Below, one piece after another: positions 23,027 through 32,012 of a stretch of 34,830 nt of DNA (positions are counted from its first letter, which is position 1; the number at the start of each line of letters is the position of its first letter). Under the pieces are notes generated by a model that did no database searches, was not told where the DNA came from, and saw nothing but the letters and a program-made list of their open reading frames with translations. Made by a program: the position numbers and the translations under genes. The stretch is from NCBI GenBank assembly GCA_021809185.1, contig JAKBAI010000023.1:1-34830 (forward strand), written 5' to 3'. The stretch is from Planctomycetota bacterium (lineage in GTDB: Bacteria; Planctomycetota; Planctomycetia; Gemmatales; Gemmataceae).

Positions 23027-25201
23027 TTGTCACAGAAAACAACTACCAAATCGGCAGAAAAAGAGATCGATCCAGAAGCATTAAAGAAGCTTTCCAAACA
23101 GATTGATCTAACGTTTGAATCGGTAGCAAAACTATCTGGGTCGGCCATACCTCCGACCGATTTTTTTCAACAATTTCTCAAATTAACAGTTGATGGCATC
23201 AACGGTGTAGCTGGAGCAATCTGGCTAAGAACTCCGCAAGGTTTCTTGCAGCTCCAATGCATGCATCACTTCGAAAAATTAGGACTCGATGATAAAAAAG
23301 GGGCGAGACAGACTCATAATGAATTGCTGCGGCGAGCATTTCAAATGGGACGCGGCCTCATTCTAGAACCATTTGCCCGGCTCACCCCCGAAGAGGGGTT
23401 ACTCGCAGCTAATATGACCAATTTCATGGCCATCTTAGCCCCGATTTTGTTAGAAGATGGTCAAAGTTTAGGTCTTCTGGAAGTATTTCTGGAACCATTT
23501 GTCGATCAACGAATTCAGCCAACTTTTATGAATTACGTTATCCAAATGGCGGGATATGCTTCGAATTATCAGCGAAACGGCAATATCCGCAAATCAGCAG
23601 GGGAAGAAAAAGCTTGGACTCAACTGGAATCGTTTGCTCGCTTGATCCACAGTTCACTCGAACCAGCGGAAGTAGCCTTTCAAATCGCTAAAGAGGGGAA
23701 ACGCCTCATCGCCTGCGACCGAGTTTGCGTCGCGGTTCGCCGGAATGACCGTAAAAGTCGAATCGAAGCGGTGAGCGGCGCGGATGTGATCGAAAATTCT
23801 AGCAGTCATATTCGGCGAATGCGAAAATTGGTCGACGAAACCATCCAATGGGGTGAAAAAGTAACGTATAACGGTACTCGGGATGAAACGTTACCTCCGC
23901 GGGTGCTCAAAGCTCTCGATTCTTATCTCGCGGAAAGCAATCCAAAATTACTGGTTTTAATGCCGCTTCATGATGATCGCGAAGTGATGGACAAAGCCAA
24001 ACCGCATGTTCGCAAAAAAGCCCGCTCGGCACTTCTCATCGAATCGTTTGAAACACCCGAAAAACTTGAACCGATGATGGAGCGATTGGATATTGTTGCT
24101 AGCCATGCTGCCCCCGCTCTTTACAATTCAATCGAAATGAATCAGATTCCGTTGAAAGTTTTATGGAAACCGCTGGCTATTTTACAAAACGGTCTCGGTG
24201 GCAAAGCTCGATTCTGGTTGGCAACAGGGATTTCGCTATTCGTTCTGATCACTTTAGCGATGATATTTATCCCTTACCCTCTGAAATTAGATGCCAAAGG
24301 TCAACTTTTACCTTTAGAACGGCACTATATTTATCCGCAAATGGAGGGGCGAGTTATCACTTTTCGTGTAAATCCTGGCGATCATATTCGCTCGGAAACC
24401 ATTATCGCCGAGATGATGAATCCCGATTTGATGATGCGAATTGCTGAATCCAAAAAGAATATCGCGGAAAGCCAAGCCAAAATTAAAAGCTGGGAGAATT
24501 CGTTGTTACGTGGAGGGGCTACAAGCTCTCCCGACAATTTCAAAACTCAGAAAGAGATCGAATCTCAGCTCGCTGCGGAAAAAGCTAAGCTGCAAAAATA
24601 TTTGCAGCAGCTCGATGAACAGGAACGTGTTTATTTTGCGGATAAAGATCATGCAGGCACTTTTGTGGTCAAGGCCCCAGCTTTTGAACCTTCGCGTTCT
24701 TCCAATGCCGATCCAGTGTGGACCATCTTGACCACGGATTACAAAGATCAGCTGACACAAAAGACAGTTCGTGCCTCGGAACCGTTAATGCGTATAGGCA
24801 ACGTGACGGGAGCTTGGGTGATTGAACAAAAAATCCCACAAAAACATGTTGGCCAGCTTATGAAAGCCTTTAAATCGTCGGATCCGGAAGAATTTTTGGA
24901 AGTCGATGTCTTGCTTCGTAGTAACCCCAACGAAAGTTTCCGCGGTCGACTCTACCGTAAAGATATTTCTGGTGCTGCTGTCCCGAACAAAGACGATAAT
25001 AATCAATCGGAGCCGGTCCTTCATGCCTACGTAACGATCAATCACAAAGACATTCCGGATCAATTCCACATCCCGATCGATCTACTCAAAACTGGCTCCG
25101 AAGTGACCACGAAGATTCGTTGTGGCGATCACGCGATGGGTTATTCTCTCTTCTATGGGGTCTGGGAATTCATTTATGAACATGTGATCTTTTACTTCTA
25201 A
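23027..25201 (+). CDS. GAF-domain membrane-fusion (HlyD-like) protein
   Basis: The 724-residue protein combines two GAF-like domains (about 45-180 and 200-367), one transmembrane helix (about 396-416) and an HlyD-type periplasmic adaptor. The lipoyl half starts at Y-I-Y-P-Q-M-E-G-R-V (434-443), with a coiled coil at about 465-535 and a barrel after that (V-W-T-I-L...G-A-W-V-I-E). By this topology the GAF part is cytoplasmic and the adaptor periplasmic. Such a protein could couple a cytoplasmic ligand signal to an export complex, but that is inference. The start is TTG at 23027: GAGG lies 5 nt upstream, and the next in-frame ATG is only at residue 79, inside the first GAF domain. A strong terminator follows at 25229, so it is transcribed apart from the next two adaptor genes. 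Confidence 0.85.
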   Translation: MSQKTTTKSAEKEIDPEALKKLSKQIDLTFESVAKLSGSAIPPTDFFQQFLKLTVDGINGVAGAIWLRTPQGFLQLQCMHHFEKLGLDDKKGARQTHNELLRRAFQMGRGLILEPFARLTPEEGLLAANMTNFMAILAPILLEDGQSLGLLEVFLEPFVDQRIQPTFMNYVIQMAGYASNYQRNGNIRKSAGEEKAWTQLESFARLIHSSLEPAEVAFQIAKEGKRLIACDRVCVAVRRNDRKSRIEAVSGADVIENSSSHIRRMRKLVDETIQWGEKVTYNGTRDETLPPRVLKALDSYLAESNPKLLVLMPLHDDREVMDKAKPHVRKKARSALLIESFETPEKLEPMMERLDIVASHAAPALYNSIEMNQIPLKVLWKPLAILQNGLGGKARFWLATGISLFVLITLAMIFIPYPLKLDAKGQLLPLERHYIYPQMEGRVITFRVNPGDHIRSETIIAEMMNPDLMMRIAESKKNIAESQAKIKSWENSLLRGGATSSPDNFKTQKEIESQLAAEKAKLQKYLQQLDEQERVYFADKDHAGTFVVKAPAFEPSRSSNADPVWTILTTDYKDQLTQKTVRASEPLMRIGNVTGAWVIEQKIPQKHVGQLMKAFKSSDPEEFLEVDVLLRSNPNESFRGRLYRKDISGAAVPNKDDNNQSEPVLHAYVTINHKDIPDQFHIPIDLLKTGSEVTTKIRCGDHAMGYSLFYGVWEFIYEHVIFYF

Positions 25202-25228
25202 TTCCCATTCGTCATCACAAACGGTACT

Positions 25229-25276
25229 GACCAGATAATCTTCCTAATTGATCAAGGGGGATTTCTGGTCTTTTTT
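25229..25276 (+). terminator. Rho-independent terminator of the GAF/HlyD gene
   Basis: GACCAGA (25229-25235) pairs with TCTGGTC (25264-25270), and AATCTTCC (25237-25244) pairs with GGGGGATT (25256-25263) with two G-T pairs. The loop is 11 nt and TTTTTT follows (25271-25276). It begins 28 nt after the stop codon. Confidence 0.9.
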
Positions 25277-25530
25277 GAAAGGAATCAAATCGCTCAAATT
25301 TTCGGATTTTGTAAAGTTGATTAATATTACACAATAATTGGTTGCATAAAATTGAGATAGTTTACAAAAATGAAATCATAAGAACTTTAAGAGGTCGATT
25401 TTTACCTTAAACGTAACAAGATGATTTTTTTATTGTATAAGATCAATTCGATTTTGCTTGACATCTTAAGTTTCTCACCATTCCTAAAAACGACTTCATA
25501 CGATGAATCGGTTCAAATACTAGCCGAATT

Positions 25531-25580
25531 GGAAACAGGTATAAATTGGAAACAGGTATAAATTGGAAATAGGTATAATT
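25531..25580. repeat. 17-bp tandem repeat, 3 copies
   Basis: GGAAACAGGTATAAATT occurs at 25531-25547 and 25548-25564, with the variant GGAAATAGGTATAATT at 25565-25580. A further degenerate copy may follow to 25599. Confidence 0.85.
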
Positions 25581-25701
25581 GCTGAAATCAGATATAATTG
25601 AAAGAACCGTAAAATATAGCTCTCCTATTTCGAGAGAGCTTGAGTAATAAAGAGATAGAAACTGGTCCATATAAAGATAAGTGCCGAAGGAGTTCGCGAA
25701 A

Positions 25702-27738
25702 ATGGTTTTTCACCATCAGAAGATAATCCAACGATGGAAGATCGTATCCCTGCCCATGCTCTTGGGATTAATGATCAGCCTAGGCTGTAATAGTAATTAC
25801 GAAAAAACTCGAACTTCGAGCTATACATCGAGTGAAGTACCGGACAAAGAACCGGGCGACCCGCTCTTCGCACCGATTCCATTTTCCAAACCGGACACCG
25901 GGGTTCATTCGAAAATGGATCCTATATTACTGCCATCATGCAGTGTTATGATCGACCCGACGATGCGCCGAGATGTTCCAAGTCGAGAAGAGGGAATTAT
26001 TGCATATATTGGGGTAGAGAAAAATAAGAATCCGATAACGATGACCGAAGACCAGAACGTCCAAGAGATTCTCAAGAACTTCCGGCCACTGACCATAGGT
26101 GATAAAGTAGATGCGAATCAACCGATTGCCATTTTGGAACCAACGCGGGCAAAATTAGATGTGATTATCGCTAAATATGCATTGGTAGGTGCCAAGAAGC
26201 AGATCATTGCTGCCAAAAATGTCCTTGAAGAAGCCAAAGCAAATCTCAAGTTGACTGAAAAAGGGAGTCTTAAACGAGCGATTGCGGAACTGGATGTTCA
26301 CGCTGCGCGGGCGAGTGTGGCACGCTATGAAGCGGAACTAGAGGCCAAAATCGCTGAAGAATCTAAAATCGGTCCTGAACTGGAAAAAGCCAAAGAAAAA
26401 TTCTCAAAACACACGATTGTTTCGCCCATTCGCGGTGAAGTTGTGCAAATTTATAAACAGCCTGGCGAATCGATCAAAGCCAATGACACGGTGATACAGA
26501 TCGTGAATTTTGATCGATTGGAAGTTGAAGGATCTCTCGAACGGCAATTTGCCCAGAGGCTCCGAGCGGGAATGAAAGCCTCCGTCGAACCCAATATTTT
26601 ACGCAGCCCAGAACAAACGCAAGATGTGTTTCACCGGGGCCGAGCTATAACTGCGATTGCTTTCAGCCAAAACACGCCAATCCCCATGATTATCTCCGCA
26701 GCGGAGGATAACCTGGCCGTAGTCTGGGATCTGAATCGCAATCGCTTACAAACCTGGAAATTCCCTGGTATCGTTCGAGCCATTGCTTGCACCGGCAAAG
26801 AGTCGAAAGAATCGTTCGTGCTCTTAGGAAACGAAGATGGGTATGCAAGGATTTTCGATCTGAATCATCTAGGGGAAGAGCCGCGCATAACTCTCAAGGA
26901 TCGCCATGAGGGGGGGGTACGAGCGGTTACTTTCTCTCCAAACGGGGAATGGTGTGTCACCGCGGATGGTGTTCGCAATCTGTTTCTCTGGGAAACGGCA
27001 ACGGGTAATCTGATTTACCGGTTCCCACAAAAACACAACGACTATGTCACCTCTCTCTTTTTCTTGCCGCAATGCCGGGTTGTTTCCGTTGGCAAAGATA
27101 ATACGTTACGCCAATGGAAAATTGGGAAAGATGCCGCTCAGCTTGAAAAAGACAAATCGATTTTGCACCGGACGGGGGAAGTTTCGCAAATCGGGATGAC
27201 GGAAGATGGTAATCAAATTCTGGTCGATTATTCGAAAAGCAAATTGCATCTCGTTCATCTCTGGGATACGCAAACCGAACGAGTATTGCAACAGGTGAAC
27301 GAAGCAACTTCGTTTCGCTTACTTGCTTTATTCTCGCCTCCTATCGGTCCTAAAAATCAACGGCTGATCTTGACCGCTAACAATTCCAGTAATCTAACCC
27401 TCTGGCGTGCCCCTTCCAAAGACGAACGGGGATCGGAACTTTGCCAGCTGGTGTTACCACACGACAATCAACCCACTTTTGCCGCTTTTTCCCCGAATGC
27501 CAATCAAGGGGTCATCGCTGTTGGCACTAAACAAGGAGAAATCCATCTCTGGACGATGCCGACTTCTGATGAGATCAACCATCACTGGATCGGGACGATT
27601 GAGCATATCGATTCCACCGTTGATACCAGTGGCCGCAGTGTTAAAGTCACTGTCTCATTTGATAACCCAGCAGATGACCACTACCGCTTACGCCCTGGAA
27701 CCAATGCCACTCTGGTCATCGATCCTATTCAGAAGTAA
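25702..27738 (+). CDS. HlyD-type adaptor lipoprotein with an inserted seven-bladed WD40 propeller
   Basis: From the ATG at 25702 (AAGGAG 9 nt upstream; a GTG at 25681 is in frame but precedes that site) the product is 678 residues. A signal sequence ends in I-S-L-G-C, suggesting a lipoprotein. Next come the first lipoyl half (about 97-147), a coiled coil (about 150-236), the second lipoyl half (V-S-P-I-R-G-E-V-V, about 240-248) and the first barrel strands. Residues about 312-620 then hold seven WD-type blades ending V-W-D, I-F-D, L-W-E, Q-W-K, L-W-D, L-W-R and L-W-T. After the propeller, W-I-G-T-I-E-H...V-K-V-T-V-S-F and L-R-P-G-T-N-A-T-L-V-I complete an adaptor barrel. The propeller thus sits inside the adaptor. 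It probably acts in the periplasm with the M50-HlyD protein, 48 bp downstream. The substrate is unknown. Confidence 0.87.
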   Translation: MVFHHQKIIQRWKIVSLPMLLGLMISLGCNSNYEKTRTSSYTSSEVPDKEPGDPLFAPIPFSKPDTGVHSKMDPILLPSCSVMIDPTMRRDVPSREEGIIAYIGVEKNKNPITMTEDQNVQEILKNFRPLTIGDKVDANQPIAILEPTRAKLDVIIAKYALVGAKKQIIAAKNVLEEAKANLKLTEKGSLKRAIAELDVHAARASVARYEAELEAKIAEESKIGPELEKAKEKFSKHTIVSPIRGEVVQIYKQPGESIKANDTVIQIVNFDRLEVEGSLERQFAQRLRAGMKASVEPNILRSPEQTQDVFHRGRAITAIAFSQNTPIPMIISAAEDNLAVVWDLNRNRLQTWKFPGIVRAIACTGKESKESFVLLGNEDGYARIFDLNHLGEEPRITLKDRHEGGVRAVTFSPNGEWCVTADGVRNLFLWETATGNLIYRFPQKHNDYVTSLFFLPQCRVVSVGKDNTLRQWKIGKDAAQLEKDKSILHRTGEVSQIGMTEDGNQILVDYSKSKLHLVHLWDTQTERVLQQVNEATSFRLLALFSPPIGPKNQRLILTANNSSNLTLWRAPSKDERGSELCQLVLPHDNQPTFAAFSPNANQGVIAVGTKQGEIHLWTMPTSDEINHHWIGTIEHIDSTVDTSGRSVKVTVSFDNPADDHYRLRPGTNATLVIDPIQK

Positions 27739-27786
27739 ATCGTTATCTGAGAAACCACCGCCAATCGGATTGCAAGGATTTAGGTT

Positions 27787-30021
27787 ATGAACGCCACGGT
27801 AGAAGCGGCAGAACGGCGCAAGCTAGTCCGGTTGCAAAAGCGACCGGACCTTTATGTCGTCCAGCAACGCTATGAAAATCGCCAGTATCATATTGTCAAA
27901 GATCCCGTTGGATTGAAATATTACCGTCTCAACGAGCAGGAATATTTCGTATTCTCCAAGTTGGATGGTAAATCTACTTTGGAGGATATTCAAAAATCGT
28001 TTGAAAGCAATTTCCGCCCTAGCCGCTTAAGCCTAGAAGACCTGGAAAGTTTTGCACGGCAATTGGTCCTCAATGGCTTAGTTATTCACGAAACAACCGC
28101 TGCGGGGAAAGGGCTATTCGACCGCCGGCAAAAACAGAAACGCATGAAAAGGCTGATGACCTTTTCTAATATCCTGTATATGAAAATTCCCATCATCGAT
28201 CCGGATCGTTTACTCGATGGGATGTATCGTTATCTGAGTTGGATTTTCACTTACTGGTTTCTGTTTTTAAGCGTTTGTTTAATGGCCTCCGCACTGGGAT
28301 TGGTGGCTCTCAAATTCGATATTTTCTGGGATAAACTCCCTGCCTACCACGAATTTTTCCGCTTTCGCACCGTTCTGTATATGTGGATCGCGCTCGGTTT
28401 TGTGAAGGTGATTCACGAATTTGGCCACGGTTTGAGTTGCAAGGCTTTCCGGGGAGAATGCCATGAAATGGGGGCCTTGCTGATGTGCTTCTCCCCTGCC
28501 CTATATTGCAACGTCACCGATGCCTGGACCCTTTCCGATAAATGGAAACGAATTGTCATTAGCTTTGCTGGGATTTATGTAGAATTGATCATTGCCTCAA
28601 TAGCCACGTTTGTGTGGTGGAACACCCCGCACTGGCCTTTTGTCAATAACATTGCTCTTAGCCTCATGGTATTATGCAGTGTTAGTACTTTTATGTTCAA
28701 TGCCAATCCGCTGATGCGTTTTGACGGCTATTATATCTTAGCCGATTGGTTGGAAGTCCCCAATTTACGCGAACGTTGCAACCGCTTTTTGAACAATCAA
28801 TTTTCCAAAATCGCTCTGGGGATTGAAGTGCCCCCCGAACCTTATATGGCTCCGGGCCGCAAAGTATTGTTCATTGTTTATGCTATTGTTAGTTATGTCT
28901 ACCGCTGGGTTGTTACCTTCAGCATTCTGTACTTTTTATGGAATTGGCTGAAACCGTATAAACTAGAGTCCATCAGTATGTTGCTGACCATGGCTTCCGT
29001 TATATCGATGATTTTCTGGCCAGTATTTCGGTTGTTCCGCAATATTCGAAAACGAGGGAGATTGCCTGATATGAAACGTAATCGTGTCCTAGTCACTTCC
29101 AGTATTTTTGCTGCCTTCCTGGCGATTTTCTTTCTGGTCCCTCTGCCCATTAGTCGGATTCGAGAAACCGGACTGGTTCAGGTTCAGGAAGATAATCTAG
29201 CCCGGGTCTATTTGACCGATTCGGGCACACTCGATTATATAGAAGTTTACGATGGTCAAGAGGTGCGCGAGGGACAAATCTTAGCACGATTCTCCAATCC
29301 CAAATTAAAAGCTGAATTGGGAGAGATCAACGCCTCGATTCAGGAATTAGAAACACGAATCAAAAATATTAATAACCAAATGCCAACTCTGCGCTTGGAG
29401 GTCTCGCTCCGTAACCAGGCCGAAAACGACCTGGCCAATCTTCAAGAACAGTTACGCAGCACCAAATTGCAACAACTTCAGACTCAGGATCGTCTCGATC
29501 GCATTTCCGAATTGCGTGCACCGCGATCTGGTGTTGTTATGAACTCTCCAAAAACGGATGAACTTCACAAGTTCTGGGAAAAACTCGATAGCCCTGCCTT
29601 CTGTTCTATTGGCGACCTGAATCATATGCGTATCCTACTACCAGTCGAACCGCAAAATTATCGATTACTCCAGCAAAATCTGGATCTTTACGGCACTCTG
29701 ATGGTATCCATTCACTTCCCTGGACGTAGTGATAAGGTCTATCATGGTCAAATCTCTAAGCTACCGCAAATCCCTGCGGACGATGTCCCAATTGCTTTAA
29801 CCTCACGCGGCGGTGGTTCCTTAGCAGTCAAACCAAGTATCAATCCCAATCTGAACGAACCTTTGACCCAAACCTATCTAATACCGGTTGAAATTACCGA
29901 TAGCGATTATACCATTTGCCCCGGTACACTTGCTACCGCAAAAATTCATACCGAATGGAAACCACTATCTTGGTATGTCTGGAGAAAAATCGCTTCCGCA
30001 ATGGATTGGGGTTTACTCTAA
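27787..30021 (+). CDS. PqqD-like / M50 site-2 protease / HlyD fusion membrane protein
   Basis: The 744-residue protein has a PqqD-like N-terminal winged domain (about 36-105, Y-Y-R-L-N-E-Q-E-Y-F-V-F...T-L-E-D-I) and a multi-helix M50-type membrane region. The zinc site is H210-E-F-G-H214 and the third ligand Asp313 lies in N-P-L-M-R-F-D-G-Y-Y. More helices follow to about 452, then an HlyD-like periplasmic part (about 463-735) with split lipoyl halves (L-D-Y-I-E-V-Y-D-G-Q-E-V-R-E-G-Q and L-R-A-P-R-S-G-V-V) around a coiled coil. The intact catalytic residues suggest an active intramembrane protease. AAGGA 8 nt before the ATG supports the start. It lies 48 bp after the WD40 adaptor gene and 43 bp before folP, so an operon is likely. 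A PqqD-like domain often recognises a peptide leader, hinting at peptide maturation or export. Confidence 0.9.
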   Translation: MNATVEAAERRKLVRLQKRPDLYVVQQRYENRQYHIVKDPVGLKYYRLNEQEYFVFSKLDGKSTLEDIQKSFESNFRPSRLSLEDLESFARQLVLNGLVIHETTAAGKGLFDRRQKQKRMKRLMTFSNILYMKIPIIDPDRLLDGMYRYLSWIFTYWFLFLSVCLMASALGLVALKFDIFWDKLPAYHEFFRFRTVLYMWIALGFVKVIHEFGHGLSCKAFRGECHEMGALLMCFSPALYCNVTDAWTLSDKWKRIVISFAGIYVELIIASIATFVWWNTPHWPFVNNIALSLMVLCSVSTFMFNANPLMRFDGYYILADWLEVPNLRERCNRFLNNQFSKIALGIEVPPEPYMAPGRKVLFIVYAIVSYVYRWVVTFSILYFLWNWLKPYKLESISMLLTMASVISMIFWPVFRLFRNIRKRGRLPDMKRNRVLVTSSIFAAFLAIFFLVPLPISRIRETGLVQVQEDNLARVYLTDSGTLDYIEVYDGQEVREGQILARFSNPKLKAELGEINASIQELETRIKNINNQMPTLRLEVSLRNQAENDLANLQEQLRSTKLQQLQTQDRLDRISELRAPRSGVVMNSPKTDELHKFWEKLDSPAFCSIGDLNHMRILLPVEPQNYRLLQQNLDLYGTLMVSIHFPGRSDKVYHGQISKLPQIPADDVPIALTSRGGGSLAVKPSINPNLNEPLTQTYLIPVEITDSDYTICPGTLATAKIHTEWKPLSWYVWRKIASAMDWGLL

Positions 30022-30064
30022 TTCACTCCAATTCCTCCAAGAGAGAATTTGAAGCGGAGAAAAT

Positions 30065-31063
30065 ATGATCTGGACTTGTGGGCAGTTCTCGTTCGCATTT
30101 AGTTCAACCAAAGAGGAACAACAACAGTTCGCATCCACGCTTGAAAGTTCTTTTCTTGAAAGTTCTGTGGTTGAAAGTTCTATCCAGCCAAATGGGACTA
30201 GCCCTCGTTTAAAAGCTCCGGAGCCAGGAGCGCAACGATTGCTAGGCGCTCTTGGCAAGAAAGTTCAACTCCCTCTTGTAATGGGAATTGTCAATGTAAC
30301 CCCCGATAGTTTTTCGGATGGCGGGCAATTTCACCATAGGGATCAGGCCGTTCGCCATGCCCTGCAATTGGTTGAAGATGGTGCCAATATTCTCGATATT
30401 GGCGGGGAATCCAGTCGACCCGATGCCCAACCGATTTCCTGGCAAGAAGAATGTGATCGCGTGTTGCCGGTGCTGCGCATCTTAGTTCCGCAAATTTCTA
30501 TTCCGATATCGATCGATACGACCAAACCCGAAACCGCAGAGCGCTGCCTCGATCTGGGGGCTAGCATCGTCAATGATATTCGTGGCTTTCGGGATCCAGC
30601 CCTAGCACAAATTTGTCTCCCCTATAAGCCCGGTCTCTTGATCATGCACATGCAGGGGAATCCTCTCACCATGCAAAATATCCCTTACTATGATCAGGTC
30701 GTTCCAGAAACGATCGACTTCTTGAAGAACCAGATCGATCGATTGCTCGATAGCGGCTTCTCTTTAACGCAACTCGCCATCGATCCAGGGATCGGTTTTG
30801 GCAAATCTCTCGATCACAATTTGACTATTCTGCGTTCGCTTCTTGATTATCAAGTATTGAACCGCCCGCTTTGCCTGGGAGTTTCACGGAAAAGTTTTCT
30901 TGGGCGAATTACCGATAGGGATGTTCATAATCGATTGCCCGGTTCGCTAGCGGTTATCTGTTATGCGCAGATGAAACACTCGGCTCAGATTGTTCGCGTT
31001 CATGATGTTCGCGAAACAATAGATATCTTAAAAACAATTGCCGCTATCGAAAATGCAAACTGA
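30065..31063 (+). CDS. folP: Dihydropteroate synthase
   Basis: FolP condenses p-aminobenzoate with hydroxymethyl-dihydropterin diphosphate in cytoplasmic folate synthesis. Signature segments are M-G-I-V-N-V-T-P-D-S-F-S-D-G-G (73-87), D-I-G-G-E-S-S-R-P-D-A (111-121), D-P-G-I-G-F-G-K (240-247), S-R-K-S-F-L (274-279) and R-V-H-D-V near the end. The pABA/sulfonamide loop usually reads E-S-T-R-P-G; here it is E-S-S-R-P-D. The catalytic core begins near residue 68. The N-terminus carries about 65 extra residues with a five-residue repeat (L-E-S-S-F, L-E-S-S-V, V-E-S-S-I) encoded by a 15-bp DNA repeat. GGAG is 5 nt before the ATG at 30065, so the long form is well supported. It lies 43 bp after the M50-HlyD gene and is the last gene of this operon. 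Confidence 0.96.
   Translation: MIWTCGQFSFAFSSTKEEQQQFASTLESSFLESSVVESSIQPNGTSPRLKAPEPGAQRLLGALGKKVQLPLVMGIVNVTPDSFSDGGQFHHRDQAVRHALQLVEDGANILDIGGESSRPDAQPISWQEECDRVLPVLRILVPQISIPISIDTTKPETAERCLDLGASIVNDIRGFRDPALAQICLPYKPGLLIMHMQGNPLTMQNIPYYDQVVPETIDFLKNQIDRLLDSGFSLTQLAIDPGIGFGKSLDHNLTILRSLLDYQVLNRPLCLGVSRKSFLGRITDRDVHNRLPGSLAVICYAQMKHSAQIVRVHDVRETIDILKTIAAIENAN
30140..30184. repeat. 15-bp in-frame tandem repeat inside folP
   Basis: Units at 30140-30154, 30155-30169 and 30170-30184 share TTGAAAGTTCT and differ mainly in the last bases. The period is a multiple of three, so each unit adds five residues without a frameshift. Confidence 0.85.
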
Positions 31064-31262
31064 GTTCAGCGTATCAATTGTTCAAGGCAGTGCCATCATT
31101 GAATTGTACGGATAAAACGGATTCGATGCGCGGGATATTGAACAGTCAATTTTGGTTATTGCAACTGGGAATAATGCGGACAGACAAATAGCCTGGAGAG
31201 AATGAGAACACTGGCTGCCTCTTCCGCAAACTGAATTAAAACACTAGAATTAAATGAAAAAA

Positions 31263-32012
31263 TTAGACTACTTCGATAACAATACAAGAGATATTGTCTT
31301 TGGATCCCATTTCTAAAGCGAGCTGGCCCAACCCATCGGCACAAGCTTGGACATCACTCTGTGTCAAAATATATTGTAAAATCTTATCATCGGGAACGAA
31401 TCCATGTAACCCATCCGTACATAACAGAAATCGATCCCCTGGTTGAATCAATACATTGATGACATCGGGACCGTCCCCAACCTCTTTACTGCCCAGATAT
31501 TTCCAAAGAACGTTCTTGAATTTATGATCTCGGGCCTCTTCCTGAGTGATTGTTTTCGCTTCAACCAATGCCTGAGCCAGAGAATGATCTACCGTCAACT
31601 GAGTCATTTTGCGATTCCGGATTAAATACGCACGGCTATCGCCTACCCCCGCCAAAAATAGTTCATTATTTTTTCGCCAGGCCGCCAATACCACGGTAGT
31701 TCCCATGTTCTTCATCTCTTTATCGAGAGAACCCATCGCCATGATTTCTTGATTCGCCTGGACGATCGACTTGCGAATCTGCTGTTTCGCGGCATCTCCG
31801 GTCATGGATGCTACCAACGATTTTCTCAGCTCCCTGGGAATAATCTCAATCGCTCTCCGGCTAGCAATTTCCCCGTGGGCTTGTCCCCCCATACCATCAG
31901 CAACGATGCAAACCGTCAAATCAGGAAATGTCTTCGCTTCAATCGAATCTTCATTATTGTCGCGATAATTCCCTAATAACGTACATTTTCCGATGTTTAA
32001 TGAAAAACCCAT
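31263..32012 (-). CDS. PP2C-family (PPM) serine/threonine protein phosphatase
   Basis: The 249-residue cytoplasmic phosphatase belongs to the metal-dependent PPM family, which removes phosphate from Ser/Thr and often opposes Hanks-type kinases. Conserved metal-binding positions are visible: R-D-N-N-E-D (17-22), D-G-M-G-G (39-43), C-T-D-G-L (198-202) and K-D-N (238-240). G-V-G-D-S-R-A-Y-L-I-R (122-132) is the usual core strand. The length is typical of a stand-alone bacterial PP2C, with no membrane or sensor domain. The ATG at 32012 is preceded by AGAGAG. No kinase gene is present in the window. The gene converges with folP. Confidence 0.94.
   Translation of the reverse strand: MGFSLNIGKCTLLGNYRDNNEDSIEAKTFPDLTVCIVADGMGGQAHGEIASRRAIEIIPRELRKSLVASMTGDAAKQQIRKSIVQANQEIMAMGSLDKEMKNMGTTVVLAAWRKNNELFLAGVGDSRAYLIRNRKMTQLTVDHSLAQALVEAKTITQEEARDHKFKNVLWKYLGSKEVGDGPDVINVLIQPGDRFLLCTDGLHGFVPDDKILQYILTQSDVQACADGLGQLALEMGSKDNISCIVIEVV

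Larger units (their letters stand above)
25202..25701. other. Intergenic region with terminator and 17-bp tandem repeat
   Basis: The gap contains an intrinsic terminator (25229-25276) and a tandem array (25531-25580). A full TTGACA occurs at 25458-25463, but no good -10 box is spaced correctly. The promoter of the following operon must lie after the terminator. Confidence 0.55.

Noticed and set aside
25458-25463. Consensus TTGACA box as promoter of the WD40 adaptor operon
   Set aside because: No acceptable -10 hexamer lies 16-18 bp downstream, and the site is more than 230 bp from the start codon.
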